NCBI RefSeq assembly: GCF_000716675.1
Contig: NZ_JNXT01000022.1
Coordinates: 62,001-126,000 of the forward strand
Direction: 5' to 3'
DNA length: 64,000 bases
From: Streptomyces alboflavus
GTDB taxonomy: Bacteria > Actinomycetota > Actinomycetes > Streptomycetales > Streptomycetaceae
In this document: one piece after another, positions 25,995 to 35,288 of the stretch
Layout of the letters: each line of letters begins with the position of its first letter
Numbering within the stretch: the first letter of the stretch is position 1
The notes under the pieces: model-generated
What the model was told of the DNA's origin: nothing
What the model saw: the letters and a program-made list of their open reading frames with translations, nothing else
Database searches by the model: none
Translations under genes and position numbers: made by a program

Positions 25995-26638
25995 TTCGCC
26001 GCCTCCCCTGCCGTCGCCCCGGCGTCGGCGGCCTGCGCGGACGGCACGACGCCCGCGCCGAGCAGCCGCTCCACGTACTTGGCGATGACGTCGACCTCGA
26101 GGTTGACCGGGTCGCCGGGCTGCTTGCTGCCGAGCGTGGTCAGGGCGAGGGTCGTCGGGATCAGGCTGATGGTGAAGTAGTCGGCCCCGGCGTCGACGAC
26201 GGTCAGGCTGACGCCGTCGACGGTGATGGAGCCCTTCTCGACGACGTAGCGGGCGAGTCCTTCGGGCAGGGAGACCTTGACGATCTCCCAGTTGTCGGAC
26301 GGCTTGCGGTCGACGATGGTGCCGGTTCCGTCGACGTGCCCCTGCACGATGTGGCCGCCGAGGCGGTCGCCGACGGCGGTCGGGCGCTCCAGGTTGACCT
26401 TGGAGCCGGGCACGAGGACACCGAGGCTGGAGCGGTCGAGCGTCTCGGCCATCACGTCGGCGGTGAACTCGTCGTCCTCGTGCTCGACGACCGTCAGACA
26501 CACGCCGTTGACGGCGATGGAGTCGCCGTGCTTCGCGCCGTCGGTGACGACGGGGCCGCGCAGCCGGAAGCGGGACGCGTCGCCCAGGTTCTCCACGGCG
26601 GTGACTTCGCCCAGCTCTTCGACGATTCCGGTGAACAC
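25991..26638 (-). CDS. ribE: Riboflavin synthase alpha chain
   Basis: A 215-residue enzyme that dismutates two lumazine molecules to riboflavin, the last step of the pathway. It starts [12 protein letters not shown] from a GTG at 26638 that immediately follows the ribD stop. The expected internal duplication is visible: domain 1 has [17 protein letters not shown] and domain 2 has [17 protein letters not shown], with VQGHVDGTG between. Length is normal, with a short alanine-rich tail. The gene is called ribE, ribB or ribC in different nomenclatures. Zero-gap coupling to ribD and a 4-bp overlap with ribM show one transcript. Confidence 0.95.
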   Translation of the reverse strand: MFTGIVEELGEVTAVENLGDASRFRLRGPVVTDGAKHGDSIAVNGVCLTVVEHEDDEFTADVMAETLDRSSLGVLVPGSKVNLERPTAVGDRLGGHIVQGHVDGTGTIVDRKPSDNWEIVKVSLPEGLARYVVEKGSITVDGVSLTVVDAGADYFTISLIPTTLALTTLGSKQPGDPVNLEVDVIAKYVERLLGAGVVPSAQAADAGATAGEAAK

Positions 26639-27985
26639 TCAGTGCTCCTTCGTTCCGGGTCCCGCGACGGTCGCGGTGATACGCAGATCGGGTCCGAGCG
26701 CGACGCATTCGCGCACGTCGAGGCGCAACGCCTCGGTGAGGGTGGTGATTCCGCCGCCGCTGAGGGCGGCGGGGCCCGCGCCGAGCAGCGTGGGCGCGAG
26801 ATAGCCGATGACGCGGTCGACGGCGCCGGCGGCCACGAAGGCTCCGGCGAGCGTCGGACCGCCTTCGAGCAGCACGGACCGCACGCCGCGTGCGTGCAGT
26901 TCGGCGAGCAGCGCGTCGATGTCGAGGCCGCCCGGGGTGCCGGTCGGCGCGGGGCGCTCGGCGGGGGCGGCCGGGCGCCGTTGTGCGCGGTAGGCGCCGC
27001 CGCTGGCGGTGAAGCGGTGTTCGAGGCGGTCCTCTTCGTCGTCGGCGCCCTGTTGTCCGGATCGTCCGGACGGCGCCGAAGCGTCGGCGCCGTTCCCGGC
27101 CGCGCGCGGGACGCGCTCGACGTACGGCAGGTGCGCGGCGTCCGCGTGCTGGTCCGCGTACGGGAGGTGCACCGTGTCCACGCCGGGCAGCGGCTCCACG
27201 CCCTCGGCGACGGCCACGAGCGTGGGCGCCGCGTCGTCGAGGACCCGGGCGCCGGGCCGCACGGCGGTGCCGTGGGTGTCGACGACGACCCGCAGCGGCT
27301 GCACGACGCCGTCGGCGCCGTCCACGCCGTCCGCACCGTCTGAGAGAAGGGCGCCGCGCACCGCGAGGTGCGGGTCGTCGGCGCGCTGGGTGCCGGAGCC
27401 GACGACGACGGCGTCGCACTCGGCGCGCAGCCGGTGCACGTCGGCGCGGGACGCCGCGGAGCTGATCCAGCGGCTGCTGCCGTCGGCGGCGGCGATACGG
27501 CCGTCGAGCGTGGCCGCGTACTTCCAGGTCACGTGGGGGCGGCCGGTGCGGACCGAGGTGAGCCAGGCGGCGTTGACCGTCTCGGCCTCCTCGGCGAGCA
27601 GGCCGGGCTCGACGTCGACTCCGGCCGCGCGGAGGGTGGCGGCGCCGCCGGTCGCGTCGGGGGTGGGGTCGTCGACGGCGTACACGACGCGGGCGATCCC
27701 GGCGTCGAGGAGGGCCTGGGCGCAGGGGCCGGTGCGGCCGGTGTGGTTGCAGGGTTCGAGGGTGACGACGGCGGTGCCGCCGCGGGCCTTCTCTCCGGCG
27801 GCGCGCAGGGCGTGCACTTCGGCGTGCGGTCCGCCCGCCTGCTGGTGGTAGCCCTCGCCGACACTGGCGCCGGTGGCGTCGAGGATGACGCAGCCGACGA
27901 CGGGGTTGGGGCTCGTGAACCCGAGTCCGCGCGCGGCGAGCGCGACGGCGCGTCGCATGGCGACTGCTTCGGCTGCGGTGGCCAC
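26639..27985 (-). CDS. ribD: Bifunctional riboflavin deaminase/reductase RibD with low-complexity insert
   Basis: The start is GTG 27985, preceded by aggagga; upstream frame to 28150 is leader. The 448-residue product has the zinc deaminase domain (1-150, with HAEVHAL and PCNHTGRTGPC) and the reductase domain (from VTWKYAATLDGRIAAADGSSRWISS onward, ending VLLEGGPTLAGAF...). It converts the GTP cyclohydrolase product to 5-amino-6-ribitylaminouracil. It is about 80 residues longer than typical RibD because of a proline/alanine/charge-rich insert near residues 285-340 in the reductase half (RAAGNGADASAPSGRSGQQG). The insert probably loops out, since both domains look complete. It is the first gene of the operon, 178 nt after the FMN riboswitch. 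Confidence 0.93.
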   Translation of the reverse strand: MATAAEAVAMRRAVALAARGLGFTSPNPVVGCVILDATGASVGEGYHQQAGGPHAEVHALRAAGEKARGGTAVVTLEPCNHTGRTGPCAQALLDAGIARVVYAVDDPTPDATGGAATLRAAGVDVEPGLLAEEAETVNAAWLTSVRTGRPHVTWKYAATLDGRIAAADGSSRWISSAASRADVHRLRAECDAVVVGSGTQRADDPHLAVRGALLSDGADGVDGADGVVQPLRVVVDTHGTAVRPGARVLDDAAPTLVAVAEGVEPLPGVDTVHLPYADQHADAAHLPYVERVPRAAGNGADASAPSGRSGQQGADDEEDRLEHRFTASGGAYRAQRRPAAPAERPAPTGTPGGLDIDALLAELHARGVRSVLLEGGPTLAGAFVAAGAVDRVIGYLAPTLLGAGPAALSGGGITTLTEALRLDVRECVALGPDLRITATVAGPGTKEH

Positions 27986-28163
27986 CGGGTCCTCCTGCCT
28001 CTTCGGGCACGGACTCCGGGGCTGTCGATGACGACGACTACGTACGAGCGGAACACCGGCATGGATCGTCGCCGGAGTCGCCGGACGTCGAAAGAGACCG
28101 GTCCCTTGGCGGAACCGAGCAAAGACGACGAGGCGACACACATGACACATGTGTCCGCTCGCC

Positions 28164-28290
28164 GCGCACTGCCTCCCATCCGGACTTTCACCGTCGGTCC
28201 AGGAGTTTCACCTGGTCAACCGACCGCTGGAGGCGGCCGGGTCGCGGACTTTAACCGCCGGTTCGGAATTGCACCGACCCCGGAGTGCGC
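28164..28290 (-). promoter_or_regulatory. FMN riboswitch (RFN element) upstream of ribD
   Basis: The minus strand carries the RFN core. P1 arms are GCGCACT (28284-28290) and AGTGCGC (28164-28170). Inside are the conserved segments attccgaaccggcggt, aaagtccgcgac, ggtgaaactcctgg, ccgacggtgaaagtcc and ggatgggaggcag. Binding of FMN normally shuts off expression of the downstream riboflavin genes. The element lies 178 nt before the ribD start; the expression platform in between was not resolved. Confidence 0.95.
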
Positions 28291-28441
28291 TGCTTCTGGT
28301 ACCCGACCAGTGTGCCACGCCTGGTCAGGGCCGTGCAGGGGAGATCCTGTGGGCTGGCTCACAGGCGCCTGTCACCTCCTCCGGCCCTCCGACGCCGCCC
28401 TTTACCCCATCCCCGGCAGCACCACCCCCAGGAAAAGGGAT

Positions 28442-28483
28442 TGGTCCATACCTATTGACGCACTGGTCTAGTCCTCTTAACGT
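28442..28483 (+). promoter_or_regulatory. Chitinase-type promoter with paired TGGTC operators (second copy)
   Basis: TTGACG (28455-28460), a 17-nt spacer holding ctggtctagtcct, and TAACGT (28478-28483) reproduce the layout of the chitinase 1 promoter. The upstream repeat tggtccatacct starts at 28442, 22 bp before the second tggtct at 28464. This is a DasR-type operator pair and predicts coregulation with chitinase 1. It lies in the 291-bp gap between the rib riboswitch and chitinase 2. Confidence 0.8.
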
Positions 28484-28581
28484 CTGCGTCACTCCGAGGA
28501 GAGGCCCGCCCGGCGTGCGCACGCCGTGGGCCGCCGTCCCCGTTCGTTGTGCGACACCGAGCCTCCCCAGGAGGAACCGAC

Positions 28582-30906
28582 GTGCCCACCCCCACCCGAG
28601 CGAGAGCCACGCTCCTGGCAGCCGGCGCAGCGGTCGCCGGACTGCTGATGAGCACCCTCGCCGCGACGACCTCGCACGCCGCCGACAACGAGTCCTGCCG
28701 TCCCGACGGCCTCTACAAGACCCCCGGCGTCGACGTCCCCTACTGCTCCGTCTACGACGCCGACGGCCGCGAGAAGATGGGCGCCGACCACCAGCGCCGC
28801 GTGATCGGCTACTTCACCGGCTGGCGCACCGGCAAGAACGGCGAGCCCGCCTACCTCGCGTCCGACATCCCCTGGGACAAGGTCACCCACCTCAACTACG
28901 CCTTCGCGCACATCGGGAGCGACAACAAGATCTCCGTGGGCGGTGACGGCGAGAAGAACGCCGCCACCGGAATGACCTGGCCGGGCGTCGCGGGTGCGGA
29001 AATGGACCCCGCGTACTCCTACAAGGGTCACTTCAATCTGCTGAATAAGTTCAAGAAGAAGCACCCGGACGTCAAGACCATGGTCTCCGTGGGCGGTTGG
29101 GCCGAGACCGGCGGTTACTTCGGCGACGACGGCAAGCGCGTGAACTCCGGCGGCTTCTACTCGATGGCCACCAACGCGGACGGCTCGGTGAACCAGGCGG
29201 GCATCGAGACCTTCGCGGACTCCACCGTCGCGTTCATCAAGAAGTACGGCTTCAACGGCGTCGACATCGACTACGAATACCCGACGACGATGAAGGACGC
29301 GGGCAATCCGCTGGACTGGCAGCTCGCCAACGGCCGCCGCGCGGGCCTGGTCAAGGGCTATGCCGTCCTGATGAAGACGCTGCGCGAGAAGCTGGACAAG
29401 GCCGGTGCCGCCGACGGCAGGCACTATCTGCTTACCGTGGCCGCGCCGTCGTCCGGATATCTGCTGCGCGGCATGGAGACCTTCCAGGTCCAGAAGTACC
29501 TGGACTACGTCAACATCATGTCGTACGACCTCCATGGCGCCTGGAACGAGTACGTCGGCCCGAACGCCTCCCTCTACGACGACGGGAAGGACGCCGAACT
29601 CGCGGCGGCGGGGGTGTACGGCAGCCAGCAGTACGGCGGGATCGGATATCTCAACACCGACTGGGCCTATCACTACTTCCGCGGTTCGATGCCCGCGGGC
29701 CGCATCAACATCGGCCTGCCTTATTACACGCGCGGTTTCAAGAACGTGCAGGGCGGCACGGACGGGCTCTGGGGCAAGGCGGCGTCGACCGACTGCCCGG
29801 CCGGTTCCGGGCTCACCAAGTGCGGTGACGGGGCCGTCGGCATCGACAACCTGTGGCACGACAAGGACGACAAGGGCAAGGAGTCGCCCGCCGGGTCGAA
29901 CCCGATGTGGCACGCCAAGAACCTGGAGAAGGGCGTCGTCGGCGACTACGTCACCAAGTACGGCTTCCCGGCCGACACCAAGCTCACCGGCACCTATGCG
30001 CGCAAGTACGACTCCAAGCTCGTCGCGCCCTGGCTGTGGAACGCCGACAAGAAGGTCTTCCTGTCCACCGAGGACGAGCAGTCGGTGAAGGCCAAGGCCG
30101 ACTACGTGGTCGACAAGGGCATCGGCGGCACGATGGTGTGGGAGCTCGCCGGTGACTACACGTACAACTCCGCCAAGGGGCAGTACGAGATCGGCGACAC
30201 GCTGACCACGGCGATGTACGACAAGTTCAAGTCGGCGTCCCCGTACGGCGCGAAGGTCGCGGGCAAGGACCTGCCCGCCAAGGCCGTCGACATCGGCGTG
30301 GAGTTCGGCGACTTCAAGCTCGGTGACTCCAACTACCCGATCACACCGAAGCTGAAGATCACCAACAACACGAAAACGACCCTCCCGGGCGGTACGGAGT
30401 TCCAGTTCGACTACTCGACCTCCGCACCCGCCAACGCGTCCGACCAGTCCGGCTTCGGCACGAAGGTGATCAGCACCGGGCACACCGGCGACAACGTCGG
30501 CGGCCTCAAGGGCGACTTCAACCGGGTCTCCCTGAAGCTGCCGGCCTGGCAGACGCTCGCGCCAGGGGCGTCGGTCGACCTGTCGTTCAACTACTACCTG
30601 CCGGTGTCGACCCCGTCGAACTGGACCGTGAACATCAGCGGTACGACCTACGGGCTCGCCGGTGACCTGGCGCGCGGCACGACCGTCGTCGAACCCGGCA
30701 CGGGCACCGGCCCCACCGACCCGCCGGACCCGACCGACCCGCCCGGCAAGTGCACCGCGCCCGCGTGGAGCACGTCGTCCGAGTACGGCTCCGGGACGAC
30801 CGTGTCCCACAAGTCGCACCAGTGGAAGTCCAAGTGGTGGACGAAGGGCGAGGAGCCCGGGACCACCGGCCAGTGGGGCGTGTGGCAGGACCTGGGAGCC
30901 TGCTGA
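28582..30906 (+). CDS. Secreted multidomain family 18 chitinase (chitinase 2)
   Basis: A 774-residue enzyme from GTG 28582, with gaggaac just upstream. A signal peptide (about 1-32, ending SHAA) precedes a GH18 domain from about residue 70 ([14 protein letters not shown]) to 545. The motif [10 protein letters not shown] holds catalytic Glu232. An immunoglobulin-like chitinase C-terminal module follows (about 570-705, starting [23 protein letters not shown]). After a Pro/Thr linker ([14 protein letters not shown]) comes a carbohydrate-binding module of family 5/12 at about 728-774, with exposed tryptophans ([29 protein letters not shown]). It degrades insoluble chitin outside the cell. By memory it corresponds to the ChiI type of S. 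coelicolor. A 13-bp stem terminator follows. Confidence 0.93.
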   Translation: MPTPTRARATLLAAGAAVAGLLMSTLAATTSHAADNESCRPDGLYKTPGVDVPYCSVYDADGREKMGADHQRRVIGYFTGWRTGKNGEPAYLASDIPWDKVTHLNYAFAHIGSDNKISVGGDGEKNAATGMTWPGVAGAEMDPAYSYKGHFNLLNKFKKKHPDVKTMVSVGGWAETGGYFGDDGKRVNSGGFYSMATNADGSVNQAGIETFADSTVAFIKKYGFNGVDIDYEYPTTMKDAGNPLDWQLANGRRAGLVKGYAVLMKTLREKLDKAGAADGRHYLLTVAAPSSGYLLRGMETFQVQKYLDYVNIMSYDLHGAWNEYVGPNASLYDDGKDAELAAAGVYGSQQYGGIGYLNTDWAYHYFRGSMPAGRINIGLPYYTRGFKNVQGGTDGLWGKAASTDCPAGSGLTKCGDGAVGIDNLWHDKDDKGKESPAGSNPMWHAKNLEKGVVGDYVTKYGFPADTKLTGTYARKYDSKLVAPWLWNADKKVFLSTEDEQSVKAKADYVVDKGIGGTMVWELAGDYTYNSAKGQYEIGDTLTTAMYDKFKSASPYGAKVAGKDLPAKAVDIGVEFGDFKLGDSNYPITPKLKITNNTKTTLPGGTEFQFDYSTSAPANASDQSGFGTKVISTGHTGDNVGGLKGDFNRVSLKLPAWQTLAPGASVDLSFNYYLPVSTPSNWTVNISGTTYGLAGDLARGTTVVEPGTGTGPTDPPDPTDPPGKCTAPAWSTSSEYGSGTTVSHKSHQWKSKWWTKGEEPGTTGQWGVWQDLGAC

Positions 30907-30921
30907 CCCCTCCCCTCAGAC

Positions 30922-30962
30922 GCCCGGCGGCGGGAAGAACCGCCCTTGCCCCGCCGCCGGGC
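30922..30962 (+). terminator. Hairpin terminator after chitinase 2
   Basis: gcccggcggcggg (30922-30934) pairs with cccgccgccgggc (30950-30962) over 13 bp around a 15-base loop, 16 bp beyond the stop codon. Confidence 0.8.
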
Positions 30963-30969
30963 TCACCAG

Positions 30970-31108
30970 CGCGCCCCGACGGGGCGCGGGGCTGTGCCGA
31001 TGTGCGGCTCGACCGCGCGGGCGCGCCCCAGAGGGGCGCGGGGCTGTGCCGATGTGCGGCTCCACCGCGCGGGCGCGCCCCAAAGGGGCGCGGGGAACTG
31101 CGCGACCA
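30970..31108. repeat. 52-bp tandem repeat array with hairpin cores
   Basis: Three copies begin with cgcgcccc at 30970, 31022 and 31074, an exact 52-bp period. Each core folds as gcgcccc-nnn-ggggcgc. The first two continue ggggctgtgccgatgtgcgg, the last ggggaactgcgcgaccagcc. The latter tail is a common dispersed streptomycete intergenic element, seen again near 42184. It may end transcription from both sides, since chitinase 2 and the ROK gene converge here. Confidence 0.8.
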
Positions 31109-31155
31109 GCCACAGGCGCCCCGCAGAGACCCAAACAGCCCAGCCAAAACGGCGC

Positions 31156-32322
31156 TCACGTCGAGAAAAGCTCCTCCTGCGCCGCATCCCGAGCGGTGAG
31201 CAACGCCCCCCGCAGAACGGCCGCGCCCCCGAGCGCACTGGCGCGAACCTCCGTGCGCAACGGAGACATCGCAGCAACCCTCTCGGCGACGCGCTGAGCG
31301 AACGCGTCGCCGCCCGCCCGGCCCACCTCACCGCCGAGGACCACACAGCCCGGATCAAGTACCGCCGCGACGGACGCCGCGCCGATGGCCACCCGGTCGG
31401 CAAGCTCGGCAAGGAACGGCTCGTGGCCCGTCTCCACCGCGTGCCGCACGAGCGCGGCAGCGACCAACTCCCCCGCCCCGGGCTCCACCTTGAGCCCATG
31501 ATCCGCGGCGAGGTCGGCCACCGCCCCCGACCCGGCCAGCGAGTGGAAGCCGCCGTCGCAGGCGGTGGCGGACGGCAGCCCCCCGGTGCCCGGTACGGGC
31601 AGGAAGCCGATCTCACCGGTGCCGCCGGACGCGCCCCGCCGCAGGGTGCCGTCCAGGACGACGGCCGCCCCGGTACCCGCACCCAGCCACAGGAGAACGA
31701 ACGTGCCGCGGTCGTGCGCGGCCCCGTCGCGCTGCTCGGCGCGGGCGGCGAGGTTGGTCTCGTTCTCCACCAGGACGCGGGCGGGCAGCCGTTCGGTGAG
31801 GGCGGCCACCAGGCTCCGGTGCCAGGTGGGCAGGCCGGCCGAGTCGCGCAGGTCGCCGGTGGCCGGGTCGATGAGGCCGGGCGCGCCGACGCCCACCGTG
31901 TGCAGCCTGCTCGCCCCGCCCGCGCGCGCCGTGCGCTCGACGAGGGCCACGGCCCGCTCGACGGCGCGGCCGGTGCCGGTGCCGCTGCCGATCGGCACGG
32001 TGGCCTCGGCGAGCTGCGTGCCGAGCAGGTCGGCCACGACCACGGACACGCCCTCGGTGCGCACGTCGAGCGCGGCCAGGTGGGCCCGGTCGGCGACTAT
32101 TCCGTAGAGCCGGGCGTTCGGGCCCCGGCGGCGCTCCCCCGTCTCGCCCACCACCGTGATCAGACCGGAGCCCTGGAGGCGTTCGACGAGGTCGGCGACG
32201 GAGGGCCGGGACAGGCCGGTGAGCTGCTTCAACTGTCCCGCCGTCAGGGGCCCCTCGTGCTGCAGCAGGCGCAGGGCGAGCCGGTCGTTGATGGCCCGAG
32301 CGGTGCTCGGAGATGCGGGCAT
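31156..32322 (-). CDS. ROK family transcriptional regulator
   Basis: A 388-residue protein from ATG 32322. The N-terminal winged helix (about 8-65, ALRLLQHEGPLTAGQLKQLTGLSRPSVADLVERLQGSGL) is joined to a ROK sugar-kinase-like domain (about 80-385) with the ATP/sugar segments LVENETNLAARAEQRDG and LWLGAGTGAAVVLDG. The zinc-binding cysteine cluster CxCGxxGC typical of NagC/Mlc is not evident; only ATACDGGFHSL is seen at that place, so metal and sugar binding may differ. It is divergent from an MFS transporter, with an inverted repeat in the shared gap, so a local repressor of that transporter is the natural reading. The very long frame upstream of 32322 is antisense shadow. Confidence 0.88.
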   Translation of the reverse strand: MPASPSTARAINDRLALRLLQHEGPLTAGQLKQLTGLSRPSVADLVERLQGSGLITVVGETGERRRGPNARLYGIVADRAHLAALDVRTEGVSVVVADLLGTQLAEATVPIGSGTGTGRAVERAVALVERTARAGGASRLHTVGVGAPGLIDPATGDLRDSAGLPTWHRSLVAALTERLPARVLVENETNLAARAEQRDGAAHDRGTFVLLWLGAGTGAAVVLDGTLRRGASGGTGEIGFLPVPGTGGLPSATACDGGFHSLAGSGAVADLAADHGLKVEPGAGELVAAALVRHAVETGHEPFLAELADRVAIGAASVAAVLDPGCVVLGGEVGRAGGDAFAQRVAERVAAMSPLRTEVRASALGGAAVLRGALLTARDAAQEELFST

Positions 32323-32418
32323 GGCCGGATCCTTCCACAGCGCTCCCGTCGGTCCGCCCTCCGCCGGGGAGAGGCCGCTTTCCGGACGCGCGCGATATTC
32401 GGTTCCCCGGCCCTCTTT

Positions 32419-32439
32419 TATCAGGCAGGGTTCCTGATA
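32419..32439. promoter_or_regulatory. Inverted repeat, probable ROK operator
   Basis: tatcagg (32419-32425) and cctgata (32433-32439) form a perfect 7-bp inverted repeat with a 7-bp centre, in the gap between the divergent ROK gene and the MFS gene. Size and AT-rich edges fit a dimeric winged-helix repressor site. Confidence 0.6.
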
Positions 32440-32484
32440 GTTTACTGCGGCGGCTCCGAACGGGAGCGTGGAGGGGTGGAGCGG

Positions 32485-33723
32485 ATGAGTGAGCAGCACC
32501 AAGTGGCGCAGGACAAGCGGCGGTTGAGCCGGGCCCGGATCGCCGTCGCGGTGATCTTCTGCGTGCACGGATCGGTCGCGGGGTCGTTCGCGACCCGGGT
32601 GCCGTGGATCCAGGACCACGCGGACATCAGCGCGGGCCTGCTCGGCCTCGCGCTCGCCTTCCCCGCGATCGGCGCCTCCGTGGCGATGCCGCTCGCGGGC
32701 TGGGTGAGCCACCGCTTCGGCGCCCGGACCGCGCTGCGCGGGCTGCTCGCCCTGTGGACGCTCGCGCTCGTCCTGCCGTCGCTCGCGCCGAACCTGGTCA
32801 CGCTCTGCGCGGCGCTGTTCGTGTACGGCGCGACGTCGGGCATGTCGGACGTGGCGATGAACGCGCTCGGCGTCGAGGTCGAGCACCGCATGGACAAGTC
32901 CATCATGTCCGGCCTGCACGGCATGTGGAGCGCGGGCGCCCTGATCGGCTCCGCGGGCGGCACCGTCGCGGCCCATCTGCACGTCGACGCCCGCGTGCAC
33001 CACGCCTTCGCCGCCGCGGTGCTCACCGTGCTCGGCCTGATCGCCTGTCAGGGTGTGCTCGACCTGCGCAGCGCGCCCGAGGAGGAGGCGCCGCCGCGGT
33101 TCGCGCTGCCGCCGAAGTCGGCGCTGCTCATCGGCGCGGTCGGCTTCTGCGCGGTGTTCGCCGAGGGCGCGAGCCTGGACTGGTCGGCGGTGTACCTGAA
33201 GGACGTGCTCGACTCCTCGGCGGGCCTTGCCGCCGCGTGCACGACCGGCTTCACGCTCACCATGGCGATCGCGCGGTTCGCGGGCGACAAGGTGGTCGAC
33301 CGGTTCGGCGCGGTCCGTACGGTGCGTGCGGGCGGGGCGTGCGCCGCGCTCGGCGGGCTGCTCGTGGTGACGGCGCAGCACGCGGCGATGGCCATGACCG
33401 GGTTCGCGCTCATGGGCCTCGGCATCGCGGTCGTCGTCCCGCTGGCGTTCGCCGCGGCCGGGCGCAGCGGCACGAACCCGAGCCAGGCCATCGCGGGCGT
33501 CGCCACCATCACGTACACCTCCAGCCTTGTCGCCCCTTCGGCGATCGGCGCACTCGCCGACGCGACCAGCCTGGTGGCGTCGTTCTGCCTGGTCACGGCG
33601 CTGGCCTGCGGGCTCATGGCGTTCGCGGGGGTGCTGCGCACGGCGGGCCGTCCGGCGCCGTCGGCGGGGGCCGGCGCGGCGGAGGCGGAGGCCCAGGCGG
33701 CACCGGCGGACCGCAAGTCCTGA
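32485..33723 (+). CDS. MFS transporter
   Basis: The product is 412 residues with about twelve hydrophobic helices, starting MSEQHQVAQDKRRLSRARIAVAVIFCVHGSV from ATG 32485; a gagg-containing purine tract lies a few bases upstream. The family motif between helices 2 and 3 is present as GWVSHRFGARTALRG. A second cytoplasmic motif, GDKVVDRFGAVRTVRAGG, marks the other half. It resembles the FucP/YbjJ-type subgroup of small-molecule transporters; the substrate is unknown. The divergent ROK regulator suggests a sugar or sugar-like solute. A hairpin terminator lies 86 bp downstream. Confidence 0.87.
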   Translation: MSEQHQVAQDKRRLSRARIAVAVIFCVHGSVAGSFATRVPWIQDHADISAGLLGLALAFPAIGASVAMPLAGWVSHRFGARTALRGLLALWTLALVLPSLAPNLVTLCAALFVYGATSGMSDVAMNALGVEVEHRMDKSIMSGLHGMWSAGALIGSAGGTVAAHLHVDARVHHAFAAAVLTVLGLIACQGVLDLRSAPEEEAPPRFALPPKSALLIGAVGFCAVFAEGASLDWSAVYLKDVLDSSAGLAAACTTGFTLTMAIARFAGDKVVDRFGAVRTVRAGGACAALGGLLVVTAQHAAMAMTGFALMGLGIAVVVPLAFAAAGRSGTNPSQAIAGVATITYTSSLVAPSAIGALADATSLVASFCLVTALACGLMAFAGVLRTAGRPAPSAGAGAAEAEAQAAPADRKS

Positions 33724-33809
33724 GGGGCTCACGAGCCCCACAAGCCCCAACGCCTCCGCGAGCCCCGGAGCGCTCCACCGACCACCCCCCGACACTCCAC
33801 CGACCACCC

Positions 33810-33837
33810 CCGGGCGGGAGCCGACACTCCCGCCCGG
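33810..33837. terminator. Hairpin terminator between convergent MFS and lyase genes
   Basis: ccgggcgggag (33810-33820) and ctcccgcccgg (33827-33837) pair over 11 bp around ccgaca. Two direct copies of actccaccgaccaccccc precede it at about 33771-33811. Confidence 0.8.
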
Positions 33838-33859
33838 AAGCGCCCCCGGCCCGCGCACC

Positions 33860-35167
33860 TCACCCCGCGATCGAGTCCAACTGCTCGGCCGCAGGCCGCA
33901 GCTCCCACAGGTCCCCGCCGGGCGGCCGCTCCAGCTTCGGCACCGCGGCCTTCGCGGCGGCCGACCCCGCGTCGGCGGCGGCGCGCACGACGTCGCTCGC
34001 CGCGTACCGCAGGAACTCCAGCTCGGGGTGCGGCCACTTCACCGAGCCGGTCGCGGCGGGCAGCAGGTAGTCGACCGCCTTGACGAGGCTCTGCCCGTCC
34101 GGGCCCCGGTACTTCCACAGGTCCACGCCGACGTGCCTGCCGATGTCGGCGAGGCGGGTGTACGCCACCAGGTCGAAGGTCGAGTAGTGCCAGCTGCGGG
34201 TGCGGGTGAGTTCCTGCGGCTGGCTGCCGTCGGGGGCGATCTGCGGGTCGATGCGCTGGGCGCGGGCGTTCAGGACGGTCCTGCGGGCCAGTGCCTTGTC
34301 TCCGTTGGCGTACGCGAGGGCGGCGAGCTGCATGTCGTAGAAGGTGCCGTGGTTGTTCTTCGCGGCGACCTCGTCCTTGCCGAACTGGCTCTCCACCAGC
34401 CACTTCTGGAAGCTCTTGGTCCAGGAGCGCATCTTCGCGCGGTCGGCGGACGTCCAGCCCGGCGCGCCGGTGCCGAGGATCGCGAGGGCGTCGACGACGG
34501 AGGTGTACGACTGCGAGAAGTCGATGATGCCGATGGCACGGCCGTCGTACTTGCAGGGGATGAACTGCCCGTGGTCGAGGTTCGGGTTCATCCGCGTCGC
34601 CGGGTCGAGGAACCAGGTGCGCAGGACCTTCGCCGCGTGCTCGGCGTACTCCCTGTCGCCCGTGTAGTACCAGGCGAGGGACAGCTCGTAGGTCGAGTCG
34701 AAGACGTTCTCCACGTCGCGGCGGTCGGTGCCGGTGTCGACCTCCGGGTTGCGCTCGCCGTCGCGCTGCTCGTACGGGCAGCCCCAGGGGTTGTCGGGGG
34801 TCTTGGGCTTGGTCGGCCACCAGTAGGGGGCCTGGCTCAGGTAGTCGTGCGGGTCGCCGCTCGGTGCGGGCCTCGGCTTGTCGACGACCGTCCAGGGGCC
34901 CTTGCCGAGCCACTTGTCCGCGCGTGCCGTCAAGTGGCCGAGGGCCTCGCGCAGTCGCGGATCACCCCGGTCGAGCCGCCGCTTGGCGTCGGCCAGGCGC
35001 TTGCCGTCGAGAACGGCGGTGTCGGGGACCTTGACCTTCGTGGCCTTCGCAGCCGTGGCCACCGGTGGCGGGCCCTGGGCCGGAGTCGCCGGTACGGCCG
35101 TCACCAGGACGGCGGCGACGGCGGCCGCCGCGGCGAACAGGGCGCCTGTGCGGGTACGGGCACTCAT
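33860..35167 (-). CDS. Secreted alginate-lyase-family protein
   Basis: A 435-residue protein from ATG 35167 with a signal peptide (MSARTRTGALFAAAAAVAAVLVTAVPATPA). The mature part is an alpha/alpha-toroid alginate lyase domain (Pfam Alginate_lyase type) with YWWPTKPKTPDNPWGCPY, the NNHGTFYDMQ segment carrying the Asn-His catalytic pair, and RSWHYSTFDL. Such enzymes cleave uronate polysaccharides by beta-elimination; streptomycete members have uncertain substrates, so the true polymer is open. It stands alone on the minus strand, with a palindromic tgaactccgttca at 35187-35199 just upstream that may be an operator. The much longer frame to 37408 is antisense shadow. Confidence 0.85.
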   Translation of the reverse strand: MSARTRTGALFAAAAAVAAVLVTAVPATPAQGPPPVATAAKATKVKVPDTAVLDGKRLADAKRRLDRGDPRLREALGHLTARADKWLGKGPWTVVDKPRPAPSGDPHDYLSQAPYWWPTKPKTPDNPWGCPYEQRDGERNPEVDTGTDRRDVENVFDSTYELSLAWYYTGDREYAEHAAKVLRTWFLDPATRMNPNLDHGQFIPCKYDGRAIGIIDFSQSYTSVVDALAILGTGAPGWTSADRAKMRSWTKSFQKWLVESQFGKDEVAAKNNHGTFYDMQLAALAYANGDKALARRTVLNARAQRIDPQIAPDGSQPQELTRTRSWHYSTFDLVAYTRLADIGRHVGVDLWKYRGPDGQSLVKAVDYLLPAATGSVKWPHPELEFLRYAASDVVRAAADAGSAAAKAAVPKLERPPGGDLWELRPAAEQLDSIAG

Positions 35168-35186
35168 CACACTCCCATCAGATATG

Positions 35187-35199
35187 TGAACTCCGTTCA
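35187..35199. promoter_or_regulatory. Small inverted repeat upstream of the lyase gene
   Basis: tgaac-tcc-gttca is a perfect 5-bp inverted repeat 20 bp upstream of the lyase start codon. The position fits an operator or roadblock site. The regulator is unknown. Confidence 0.4.
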
Positions 35200-35263
35200 G
35201 TGACTTGGCCATGCCAACGTACCGGAAGCGCGTCGGAAAGGAGCCACCCTTACGTCGCACTAA

Positions 35264-35288
35264 CATGTCGACGCTGATCGTCGACATG
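35264..35288 (+). promoter_or_regulatory. 10-bp perfect palindrome in the uracil permease leader
   Basis: catgtcgacg (35264-35273) and cgtcgacatg (35279-35288) are perfect arms around ctgat. Three copies of gctcgtcccygcg follow at 35297, 35318 and 35339 with a 21-bp period. Both lie in the 204-bp gap before the permease and could be an operator or leader structure. Confidence 0.5.

Noticed and set aside
25332..28010. A single 892-codon frame covering ribM, ribE and ribD
   Set aside because: Only its last 220 codons are the real ribM. The rest is a shadow frame of ribE and ribD, which have clear domains and their own starts.
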